DNA of 10,902 nucleotides from 9FT-COMBO-53-11 sp035291485 (GCA_035291485.1 DATDSA010000024.1:1-10902); one strand, 5' to 3'; positions 1 to 5,504 are shown, counted from the stretch's first letter. A program made the numbers and translations. Notes: generated by a model not told the origin, from the sequence alone.

Positions 1-26
1 CGAATCCCTCCCCTAGCACCAACAGT

Positions 27-102
27 GCCGACATAGCTCAGTTGGCAGAGCGCATTCTTGGTAAGAATGAGGTCCCCGGTTCGACCCCGGGTGTCGGCTC
101 CA
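27..102 (+). tRNA. tRNA-Thr (anticodon GGT), CCA encoded
   Basis: A full cloverleaf can be folded by eye. The acceptor stem is 27-33 with 92-98 (7 bp), the D-stem 36-39 with 48-51, the anticodon stem 53-57 with 65-69 and the T-stem 75-79 with 87-91. The seven-base anticodon loop at 58-64 carries GGT at 60-62, which reads the Thr codon ACC. U99 is the discriminator and CCA is encoded at 100-102. It is the first gene of a tRNA-Thr, rpmG, tRNA-Trp cluster. In many bacteria such a cluster leads into secE-nusG, but here a convergent peptidase gene follows. Its promoter would lie mostly upstream of the window. Confidence 0.97.
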
Positions 103-111
103 GATAATAAA

Positions 112-273
112 ATGGCAAAAAGTTTAAGAATTTTTATCAGATTAAAGTGTAGCGAGTGCGGCAGCATCAACTACACCACGAGCAGGAACAAAAACGCTAC
201 CGAAAAGCTGGAGTTCAGGAAGTTTTGTCAGAAGGAGCGCAAGTACACGCTCCACAAAGAGACGAAGATCTAG
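112..273 (+). CDS. rpmG: 50S ribosomal protein L33
   Basis: This is a 53-residue protein of the usual L33 length, part of the large ribosomal subunit near the E site. It shows the family core: basic N-terminus, YTTSRNKN at about 21-28, KLEFRKFC at about 32-39 and the C-terminal TLHKETK. Of the two CxxC zinc knuckles found in zinc-binding L33, the first is intact (C13, C16). In the second only C39 remains, and Glu stands at 42, so metal binding may be lost or altered. An in-frame start further upstream would lie inside tRNA-Thr, so ATG 112 is preferred. That start lies only 9 nt after the encoded CCA of tRNA-Thr and has no SD. The TAG stop at 271-273 overlaps the first two bases of tRNA-Trp, so all three genes must come from one transcript. 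Confidence 0.95.
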   Translation: MAKSLRIFIRLKCSECGSINYTTSRNKNATEKLEFRKFCQKERKYTLHKETKI

Positions 274-345
274 GCCCGTAGGCTAATGGCAAACCGCTCG
301 CCTCCAGAGCGAGCTTTGGAGGTTCGACTCCTCCCGGGCCTGCCA
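272..345 (+). tRNA. tRNA-Trp (anticodon CCA), CCA encoded
   Basis: The acceptor stem pairs 272-278 with 335-341 over 7 bp. The anticodon stem is 297-301 with 309-313, and its loop carries CCA at 304-306, which reads UGG. The T-stem is 318-322 with 330-334. The discriminator is G342, as expected for bacterial tRNA-Trp, and CCA is encoded at 343-345. The D-stem is weak, with only two clear Watson-Crick pairs (G281-C295 and G282-C294), but the D-loop GG at 288-289 is present. The mature 5' end at A272 lies inside the rpmG stop codon. Downstream there is a T-run at about 371-376 but no convincing terminator stem. Confidence 0.95.
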
Positions 346-393
346 ACGATTTGGAGCCGGTTGGAAACAGATATTTTTTCCTTTCCTAATGGA

Positions 394-1416
394 TTACTTA
401 AGGATACGCGAGAGTTCTTCGGCATGAATAATCCCCTGCAAGACAGAAGAACACGGTCTGGAAATATTAGTTTCCATTAACACGTAAAAGGGATTCTTAT
501 CTTGTTTGACGTCTTTGTAGCAGCGGTTAAAAGCTTGGGCATAGACCATGTCAAAATCTTGATTTGGGTTGGTATAAGTTTCAATTTCGAACAGGGCTTC
601 AGTAAATTGTAGAAGGATTCCTCCCAAAGCCGCCCCCCGTAGCTTTTCGGGAAGAGAGTTAATAAAGACTAGCTCCGTTCGAATCGCTTGTTGTTCGTGC
701 CAGTACTTGGGTTTATCCTTCGGTTCCAATCCTCGTTTTGCCAATCCCAAGTACGCTACTGAGTGACCAACCTCGTGTGCCATCGAGATGGCGTTTTGGA
801 GATCTTTGCTGGCCCACGTTCTAATGGTTGCTGTCTCCGTTTTGGGGTCATACACCGCCTCGTTAAACCCCCCCTTATTCCGATCAACATCTTCGAATTT
901 TATTCTTGGCAAGAGTGATTTCAACTTCGGGATTCGGTTCTCCAGCTTCTCGATAACATAATCCGGGAGAGAGTATCTTTTGTCGGTTAATTCGTCAATA
1001 AAATCTGGAGTGCTAAGTACGGAGTAAAACTCGCCTTTGTTTTTTGGTTCGGGTAGTGCTTGATGGATTCTAGCAATCAGCGAATCCAGTAACTTCAGGG
1101 CGCGGGCGAGGTTTTGGGGTGGGAGACCGTTGTTTTCGAGGGAGAATTCGAGGAAGTTGCGGTAATGTCCTTGGTGCTGGGCGTAGGTGTTTCGGGCTTC
1201 AACGATATTTTTGTAAAGGGGTTTTAGGGTTTCAATCATTTTCTTGTGTTTTTGGAGAGCTTCCTCCCTTTTCAAAAATGGTTTGCGGAAAAAGAAGATG
1301 TCCCTGCGAATCTCCCCGATTTTTTTTAGATCCGCCGCATTAAAATAAATATCATAAGCCTTTCCCAGTTTCTTTAGTTCCGGATCTTTAGTTAGTGGGG
1401 TCCCTTTTACTACCAT
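394..1416 (-). CDS. Putative M3/M2-like zinc metallopeptidase (short, HEVGH)
   Basis: A 340-residue protein with no signal peptide or membrane segment, so probably cytoplasmic. HEVGH at 214-218 is a gluzincin zinc motif. A Glu in WHEQQAI (E241, 27 residues after H214) sits where M2/M3 peptidases place the third ligand, much like the FHEA segment of ACE-type enzymes. The segment at about 72-94 (VEARNTYAQ, then YRNFLEFSLE) resembles the helical RNxxA and NYxEfxL elements of M3/M32 oligopeptidases. The usual length for those families is 500-700 residues, so this is a reduced or divergent member. It would most likely cleave short peptides, but the substrate is unknown. An in-frame TAA just upstream forces the ATG at 1416, which has no SD. 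The preceding gene's terminator ends only about 20 nt away, so this gene needs its own promoter or read-through. A TAAACT hexamer 6 nt before ATG could give a leaderless start. Confidence 0.7.
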   Translation of the reverse strand: MVVKGTPLTKDPELKKLGKAYDIYFNAADLKKIGEIRRDIFFFRKPFLKREEALQKHKKMIETLKPLYKNIVEARNTYAQHQGHYRNFLEFSLENNGLPPQNLARALKLLDSLIARIHQALPEPKNKGEFYSVLSTPDFIDELTDKRYSLPDYVIEKLENRIPKLKSLLPRIKFEDVDRNKGGFNEAVYDPKTETATIRTWASKDLQNAISMAHEVGHSVAYLGLAKRGLEPKDKPKYWHEQQAIRTELVFINSLPEKLRGAALGGILLQFTEALFEIETYTNPNQDFDMVYAQAFNRCYKDVKQDKNPFYVLMETNISRPCSSVLQGIIHAEELSRILK

Positions 1417-1431
1417 CGGTTTAGTTTACGA

Positions 1432-1463
1432 CAAAAAAGAGGGCAAACCAACTGGATTTGCCC
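1432..1463 (-). terminator. Intrinsic terminator of the 66-residue protein gene
   Basis: On the minus strand a GGGCAAA arm (1457-1463) pairs with TTTGCCC (1441-1447). It is extended by CC/GG pairs (1454-1455 with 1448-1449) after a one-base bulge and closed by a four-base loop. The stem is followed by TC and six T residues (1433-1438). It starts 9 nt after the TAA stop at 1473-1475. Confidence 0.9.
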
Positions 1464-1472
1464 TTGCTGAAG

Positions 1473-1673
1473 TTACTTCCCATCATCCTTGCCGGAATCG
1501 TCCTTGCCAGAGTCATCGGAGCTGCTGCTGCCTCCGCGATCTTCGTAACCGCTGCGGCAATCTGATCGACCGTCCGCCTCTTCGTTGGCTCTTTCGGACT
1601 CGACCGCCCGTTCCTGGCTTTCGTGAACGTTCCCTCTCTGATCAACGTAGTACTCGTCGTCCCTGCGTCCCAC
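1473..1673 (-). CDS. Small acidic Ser/Asp/Lys-rich protein, function unknown
   Basis: A 66-residue very hydrophilic protein with no membrane segment. The N-terminal half is rich in Arg, Glu and Asp (GRRDDEYYVDQRG at the start). The C-terminus is a run of SSSSDD followed by repeated DDSGK/DDGK units (about residues 51-66). It is probably disordered, and there is one Cys. The GTG start at 1671-1673 is supported by a perfect AAGGAGG SD (1679-1685) with a 5-nt spacer. Upstream lies a promoter with both consensus hexamers, and downstream a strong terminator, so the gene is monocistronic and likely well expressed. A longer ORF in another frame (1421-1735) runs through both the promoter and the terminator and is rejected. 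I recognise no family. A charged binding, chaperone-like or stress protein is possible, but no function can be assigned. Confidence 0.75.
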   Translation of the reverse strand: MGRRDDEYYVDQRGNVHESQERAVESERANEEADGRSDCRSGYEDRGGSSSSDDSGKDDSGKDDGK

Positions 1674-1678
1674 GCGTC

Positions 1679-1685
1679 CCTCCTT
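1679..1685 (-). promoter_or_regulatory. Perfect Shine-Dalgarno site deciding a GTG start
   Basis: AAGGAGG lies on the minus strand, 5 nt before the GTG at 1671-1673. It fixes the reading frame of the 66-residue gene over the competing longer ORF. Confidence 0.85.
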
Positions 1686-1723
1686 GGGTAGTGAGATTGA
1701 AGCCCGGCTTGGCTCTGATTTGG

Positions 1724-1751
1724 ATTATAGGTCACAATTTGGGAATGTCAA
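1724..1751 (-). promoter_or_regulatory. Consensus sigma-70 promoter for the 66-residue gene
   Basis: On the minus strand TTGACA (1746-1751) and TATAAT (1724-1729) both match the housekeeping consensus exactly, with a 16-bp spacer. Transcription would start near 1717, giving a leader of about 44 nt that ends in the perfect SD. It is the best promoter visible in the window. Confidence 0.88.
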
Positions 1752-1945
1752 GGACGGTTTATCACTCCAATTCCCCGGAACTGACCATCACTTTTATGAA
1801 TTGCTCCAAAATAGGCACGTTTAACGTCTCGATAGTAGTTCTCCAGAAGGTTATAATTTCATCCGTTAAGGACTGCCAATAGTCCCCCGAACGAAGTGAG
1901 GCGACTATTTGTTCACGCACCATCGTGAATCAACATTTAACTCCT
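1752..1945. other. Gene-poor spacer with two hairpins and a start-less open stretch
   Basis: No gene can be supported here. On the minus strand a 46-codon open stretch (about 1899 down to a TGA at 1762-1764) encodes a fairly protein-like peptide containing DYWQSL, TDEIITFW and NVPILEQFIK. It has no ATG, GTG or TTG near its beginning and follows an in-frame TAG. It may be the tail of a decayed gene. Two inverted repeats lie at 1878-1909 and 1912-1929. Confidence 0.4.
1878..1929. repeat. Tandem pair of hairpins downstream of the 449-residue gene
   Basis: AATAGTC (1878-1884) is perfectly inverted at 1903-1909, and TTCACG (1912-1917) is perfectly inverted at 1924-1929. They begin about 17 nt after the TAG of the minus-strand gene at 1946-3295. 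They may protect or end its mRNA, but neither is followed by a T-tract, so an intrinsic terminator is not shown. Confidence 0.4.
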
Positions 1946-3295
1946 CTACCTCTTCTCAAAAGCCGCCGACCCGAAACTGCTCCTAAGGGCGGTGGTGACG
2001 TTTCCCCAAAAAGCCAGGAATCTGGACAACAGCTCCTGCCAAGGATTGAGGGCGGTCGCCTCCCGGTAATCCAGGACATACCGCCACCAGTTGTTCCACT
2101 TGCCGTCCGACGCGACGCCGGTGAAGTGGGGAAAGTGGGAGAACCACCATTTCAGATATCCGTAGCCGCTGCAGTCCCAGAAAGAACACCCGATCTGCTG
2201 AGTTGCCCCGGTTAGATAGGGGTAATTCAGCCAATCCTGGCAAGTGCTCTTTACCGGAATGGAGCGGCTCCAGTCATAGTCGGAGAGGGAGTTGGGCGCG
2301 TAGTGGACCGAACCGCAACCGCTGTAGTTGTAATCCGGTGATTGAGCCTTCACCAGCCCGAACCGGTCCCAGTTGTGGCTGGTGCGGTTCTCCTCCCATC
2401 CGCCGTAGGTGTGCGTCATCGCCGACTCCGCCCGGTGGCCAAAGCTCTCCAGCATCTCTGAATTTCCCCGCTCGTAGCTGAATCCCATGATCGGTAGCTG
2501 TTTGGTGCAGGAAGTTCCCGTGAGCGGGGGAGAGTTGTACCAAAAAGCACCCGGACCGGCCAACCGCGATTCGTAGAAACCGAAGTAGGGAGCGCCCCAG
2601 ACCCAGAGCTCGTGGATGGCACCGCTGTTTCGCAGCGCGCAGACGTCCGATCCGTAATCGGTGAGGATCTTGTGGTAGTCCACCCCATCCGGCATGTGGC
2701 AATTAGCGTCAGGGTTGTTCCAACAATCGAGATAGCTTTCGTCGTCGTAATCAAACCCGTCGTCTTTGATGGGGAAATCATCCAGTTGGCGGTGTTCGAC
2801 GATCTGGTACCGAACGTAGTTTCCGCTGGCGCTCCGGACGTCGGCGACGAACTGCGCCTCCAGGGTCTGCGGGTTCTCCCAGCCCAGAAGACTGTGGAGC
2901 CGTTGGCCGTTAACGATCGGGTCAAAATCTAGCACCAGGACCTTTCGGGTGACGGTGCTGGCCGGCTGGGGCTTTGGGGCGGGTTTGGGGGTCGGTTTCG
3001 GAGCGGGCGAGGGTGCCGTGCCGCCGTTCACCTCCGGCTGGGGGGTGGTTTTGGGAAGAACCTTCTCTTCGGCCTTGGTCAGCGCTTTCTCACCGGAGTC
3101 CGTCTCTTCGGTTACGGGCTCGTTCTTGGGAGTATTTTTCTCGGAACGCAGACCGGTGTAGACGTTAAAGGCCCCCGTGACCACGGCCAGGACCGCCAGA
3201 AAGTAAAAAAACCTCGGGGAGAGCAGGGAAGCGACCGAGAACCTTCTTCGAGACCTGATCAAGTACATCAAGGCCATTTTCGCATAAAGAGACAA
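1946..3295 (-). CDS. Membrane-anchored extracellular protein of unknown function (Cys/Trp-rich domain)
   Basis: A 449-residue protein with a basic N-terminus, one hydrophobic segment at about 28-48, a charged then Pro/Lys-rich linker at about 50-113 (PKPTPKPAPKPQP type) and a globular domain at about 117-412. The basic N-terminus suggests an N-in anchor with the domain outside. The domain has eight Cys (191, 199, 219, 263, 327, 352, 370, 375) and many aromatics, including HELWVWGAPYFGF (228-240), EMLESFGHRAE (280-290), CGSVHYAPNSLSDYDW (327-342) and HFPHFTG near 387-393. Even Cys number and extracellular placement suggest disulfides. I believe similar proteins occur in CPR and other bacteria, but I can name no family. 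Conserved His/Glu/Asp clusters leave an enzyme possible. The reading frame opens with TTG at 3293-3295, with AAGG directly abutting it. ATG at 3275-3277 is an alternative start, also without an SD. Confidence 0.8.
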   Translation of the reverse strand: MSLYAKMALMYLIRSRRRFSVASLLSPRFFYFLAVLAVVTGAFNVYTGLRSEKNTPKNEPVTEETDSGEKALTKAEEKVLPKTTPQPEVNGGTAPSPAPKPTPKPAPKPQPASTVTRKVLVLDFDPIVNGQRLHSLLGWENPQTLEAQFVADVRSASGNYVRYQIVEHRQLDDFPIKDDGFDYDDESYLDCWNNPDANCHMPDGVDYHKILTDYGSDVCALRNSGAIHELWVWGAPYFGFYESRLAGPGAFWYNSPPLTGTSCTKQLPIMGFSYERGNSEMLESFGHRAESAMTHTYGGWEENRTSHNWDRFGLVKAQSPDYNYSGCGSVHYAPNSLSDYDWSRSIPVKSTCQDWLNYPYLTGATQQIGCSFWDCSGYGYLKWWFSHFPHFTGVASDGKWNNWWRYVLDYREATALNPWQELLSRFLAFWGNVTTALRSSFGSAAFEKR

Positions 3296-3297
3296 CC

Positions 3298-3338
3298 TTG
3301 TTATCAGCCCTATAGCATGTTAATATTTAAGGTATAAA
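3298..3338 (+). promoter_or_regulatory. Candidate promoter region for the 59-residue protein
   Basis: Two overlapping possibilities exist. One is TTGTTA (3298-3303) with TAATAT (3321-3326) and a 17-bp spacer. The other is a TATAAA -10 at 3333-3338 without a clear -35. Either would give a short leader that includes the SD at 3348-3354. On the opposite strand an extended -10-like TGC-TATAGG (TATAGG being the complement of 3309-3314) could serve the divergent 449-residue gene. Confidence 0.4.
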
Positions 3339-3360
3339 TCTGCTGGCAAGGAGGCCGGAG

Positions 3361-3540
3361 ATGATGGCAAAGGTTGTGAGTGCGCTTCTTAGCGCGATTA
3401 TCATAGTCGTCGCGCTCGGAGCCGGGATGGAGGTTGCGAATCAGGCCGGGGTATTCTGGGGTCTGATCGTGGCCGTGGTTGTTGTGCTTATCGGTTTGAT
3501 GGCTCTGGTGGGGTGGATGATTCGTCCTCCCAAGAGCTGA
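3361..3540 (+). CDS. Small two-helix membrane protein, function unknown
   Basis: A 59-residue protein with two hydrophobic stretches. One, at about 6-22, contains SALLSAIIIVVALGAG. The other, at about 32-53, is rich in Val, Leu, Ile and Gly and ends in VGWM. A short polar turn containing EVANQ separates them, and the tail is RPPKS. ATG at 3361 is preceded by a perfect AAGGAGG (3348-3354) with a 6-nt spacer, and a strong terminator follows 10 nt after the TGA stop. It therefore looks like a complete small transcription unit. No family is recognised. It sits head-to-head with the membrane-anchored 449-residue gene, which may or may not be functional linkage. A small membrane regulator, toxin-like peptide or transporter accessory cannot be told apart from sequence. 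Confidence 0.8.
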   Translation: MMAKVVSALLSAIIIVVALGAGMEVANQAGVFWGLIVAVVVVLIGLMALVGWMIRPPKS

Positions 3541-3550
3541 AGATTACCAA

Positions 3551-3582
3551 CCCTTCTTGGGAAACCAGGGAGGGCTTTTTTT
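3551..3582 (+). terminator. Intrinsic terminator of the 59-residue protein gene
   Basis: A 10-bp stem pairs 3551-3560 with 3565-3574, all pairs formed if G-U is allowed. It is capped by a GAAA tetraloop (3561-3564) and followed by C and seven T residues at 3576-3582. Confidence 0.93.
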
Positions 3583-3589
3583 GCGGAGC

Positions 3590-3617
3590 AAAAACCCGCT
3601 TTTTGGATAAAGCGGGT
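3590..3617 (-). terminator. Intrinsic terminator of the priA-def-fmt operon
   Basis: On the minus strand ACCCGCTTT (3609-3617) pairs with AAAGCGGGT (3594-3602) over 9 bp with a six-base loop, followed by a short T-run. It begins one base after the TAA stop of the 127-residue gene. It faces the plus-strand terminator at 3551-3582, so the two convergent units are cleanly insulated. Confidence 0.85.
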
Positions 3618-3618
3618 G

Positions 3619-4002
3619 TTAGGGGCTGATCTTCAGGAACAGAGCGCCGTCTCGAAGCCGGTCAAAAATCTGCGCGTCTTCCACCAGATCCTGGGCGTTA
3701 ATCCCCTTGAGGATGATGGCGCCCTCCCCCTTGATTGAGGGAATGACATACGCTAGTGGATGTCCGTCCGGCGCATTCTCAAGGGTAATCCGGATGTAGA
3801 TGTCCGAACTCTTGAACCAACCACGGTAGAAAAGGCCGTCGATCAGCTTCTCCATCCACCGCTTTTTATCTATGCCGGTCCTGACCCAGCCGGGATAATC
3901 GGGAAGCTTGTAGACCCATGATCCTCGAACGACAATTTTCTCCCCGACCGCTACCTGCCGATGGATATTCCCTTGAACAAGCTTGGGACGCCGGATCCGC
4001 AT
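3619..4002 (-). CDS. Conserved-looking 127-residue protein, function unknown
   Basis: This is the last gene of the operon, 39 nt after fmt, with a rich purine SD (AGGAGG at 4008-4013, 5-nt spacer) before ATG 4002. The protein has no signal peptide or membrane segment. The N-terminus is basic (MRIRRPKLVQ). The middle has alternating hydrophobic and charged residues that suggest beta strands (GEKIVVRGSWVYKL, then DIYIRITLEN), with several Trp and Tyr. The C-terminal part contains GEGAIILKG and a helix-like DLVEDAQIFDRLRDG before LFLKISP. I recognise no family. Its place suggests co-expression with the formylation and deformylation genes, but the strong separate SD and the ending terminator do not prove a shared task. 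Confidence 0.75.
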   Translation of the reverse strand: MRIRRPKLVQGNIHRQVAVGEKIVVRGSWVYKLPDYPGWVRTGIDKKRWMEKLIDGLFYRGWFKSSDIYIRITLENAPDGHPLAYVIPSIKGEGAIILKGINAQDLVEDAQIFDRLRDGALFLKISP

Positions 4003-4041
4003 TCTCTCCTCCTCTCCTTTGACTCGATGGTTAGCAGTCTA

Positions 4042-4935
4042 TCAGCTCAGATAGCCCTTAGAAAAGTCCTCAAAAGTGATGGTTTTTTTCCCCTCTACCT
4101 GGACCGCGTCGAGAGAAAGCGTTCCATTTTCGAGGTGGGCTTGGAGGATTTTGAGCCGGAGATTTTGGTGGCGCTGGTTTCTGAGTTCCCGATCCAGCTG
4201 TTCGGCCATCTCCCCTACGGTGGTCCAGACCCCCGGCCAGGGATTGTAGGCCCGGGCCATCCGTTCCACCTGGACATTGTTGTCCTGCCAGTTGATGTGC
4301 CCATCATCCTTTTTGACCAGTTTGGTGTAGGTTGCTTGGGTGTGGTCCTGCGGTTGGGGATCGAGTTTTCCTTCCAGATAGACCGGAATAGTCCTGACCA
4401 GGAGCTTCCCCCCGACCTGGGCGAGTTTGGCCATAACAGTGGCCGTGGTTTCGGCAGGGCTGAGGGCCGTTTTTTCTTGGGAAACAATTGGCCCATGGTC
4501 CATTTGTTCATCCATCAACATGATGGTCACTCCGGTCTCTACGTCCCCATTCAGGATCGCTGCTTGGATCGGTGAGGCCCCCCTGTACCTGGGAAGCAGG
4601 GAAGGATGGACATTCAGGGCGCCTTTCTCCGATATCTGGAGAATTTCGGATGGAATAATCATTCCATAGGAAGCAACGACGAAGAGGGTGGGTTTCAGAG
4701 CCGAGAGTCGGGGACCGGTAGCCAGGAGTTTGGTTTTGTCAGTGGGGGTGAAGATCTTTATTTTGTGTTCTTTGGCGAAAGTTTTGACGGGAGAAGGAGT
4801 GAGTTTTTGGTCTCGGCCGGTCGGTCGATCCGGTTGGGTGACCACGGCGACGACATTAGAGTTCTCGTCCTGCAGTTTTTGGAGGACGATTTGACCGAAA
4901 CTGGGAGTGCCGAAGAAAATGATTCTTGGCCGCAT
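4042..4935 (-). CDS. fmt: Methionyl-tRNA formyltransferase
   Basis: A 297-residue cytoplasmic enzyme that transfers a formyl group from 10-formyltetrahydrofolate to Met-tRNA(fMet) before initiation. The N-terminal Rossmann-like domain starts RIIFFGTPSFG. The catalytic triad is visible as N108 and H110 in LNVHPSLLPRYRGASP and D146 in MDEQMDHGPI, at the same numbers as in E. coli Fmt. The C-terminal OB-like domain at about 205-297 contains the expected INWQD and ARAYNPWPGVWT segments. Length is close to the family norm (about 310). The gene follows def by 18 nt on the same strand, and no clear SD precedes ATG 4935, so translation may be coupled to def. All key residues are present, so it should be active. 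Confidence 0.97.
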   Translation of the reverse strand: MRPRIIFFGTPSFGQIVLQKLQDENSNVVAVVTQPDRPTGRDQKLTPSPVKTFAKEHKIKIFTPTDKTKLLATGPRLSALKPTLFVVASYGMIIPSEILQISEKGALNVHPSLLPRYRGASPIQAAILNGDVETGVTIMLMDEQMDHGPIVSQEKTALSPAETTATVMAKLAQVGGKLLVRTIPVYLEGKLDPQPQDHTQATYTKLVKKDDGHINWQDNNVQVERMARAYNPWPGVWTTVGEMAEQLDRELRNQRHQNLRLKILQAHLENGTLSLDAVQVEGKKTITFEDFSKGYLS

Positions 4936-4953
4936 CGGATTCAGCTTAACATT

Positions 4954-5472
4954 TCAACCGGATTTCTTTTCGCGAAATTTCTCTTCCAGTTCAGTTTCGG
5001 TGAGGAAAGGGCCGGTGGATCTTTCGGTGATCAGTTTTCCATCCAGGTGGTCGATCTCATGCTGGAATATTCGGGCCAGAAAATCCGTGGCTCTGATCGT
5101 GAGGGTTTCGCCCTTGAGGTCCTGAAATCGAACGGTGACGGCCTTGGAACGGGCGACTGGCCCGTACTGATTGGGAATTGAAAGACAACCCTCGTATTCT
5201 CCCTCTTGATCTGCCAATCGGGAAGTGATTTCGGGATTGATGATGGTCAGGAGGTGGGCCGAACTGTCCTGCTCGTCCGGATTTAAGCGAACGACGGCCA
5301 ACCGCAGGTCCAACCCGACCTGGTTGGCGGAGAGCCCCACTCCCTCCGGATTACGCTGGTTTCGAAGGATCTCCTCCATCTCCCGGACGGTGCGGCGGAG
5401 ACTCTCGTCGAATTTGGCCACCTTTCGGGTGGGCTGATTGAGGATTTCATTGGGGGTGGTGATTATTTTCAT
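4954..5472 (-). CDS. def: Peptide deformylase
   Basis: A 172-residue metalloenzyme that removes the N-formyl group from nascent proteins, undoing the work of Fmt. All three family motifs are intact: GVGLSANQ (44-51), EGCLS (94-98, metal ligand C96) and HEIDH (138-142, two metal-ligand His and the catalytic Glu). The start is set at the MKIITTPN methionine, the usual deformylase N-terminus. The frame is open further upstream, with ATGs at about 5508 and 5541. Those would add 12 or 23 residues and overlap the priA-like gene. No start has a convincing SD. The C-terminal tail (LEEKFREKKSG) is charged. It is the second gene of the operon and the order matches the common priA-def-fmt arrangement. 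Confidence 0.96.
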   Translation of the reverse strand: MKIITTPNEILNQPTRKVAKFDESLRRTVREMEEILRNQRNPEGVGLSANQVGLDLRLAVVRLNPDEQDSSAHLLTIINPEITSRLADQEGEYEGCLSIPNQYGPVARSKAVTVRFQDLKGETLTIRATDFLARIFQHEIDHLDGKLITERSTGPFLTETELEEKFREKKSG

Positions 5473-5504
5473 AGGACGAGGTCGGAGATCGCTAGTTATG
5501 TTTC

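Noticed and set aside
346..393. Possible terminator after tRNA-Trp at the T-run near 371-376
   Set aside because: No stem of useful length precedes the T-run, so a terminator cannot be supported.
1421..1735. 104-residue minus-strand ORF in another frame over the small acidic gene
   Set aside because: It begins inside the promoter spacer and reads through the terminator, and it has no SD. The SD and terminator fit the 66-residue frame.
2416..2925. 169-residue minus-strand ORF inside the 449-residue gene
   Set aside because: It is rich in Ser, Thr and Arg as expected of an out-of-frame reading, and the host frame has a coherent domain.
4606..5181. 191-residue plus-strand ORF
   Set aside because: It is antisense to fmt and def, whose catalytic motifs are intact in the minus-strand frames.
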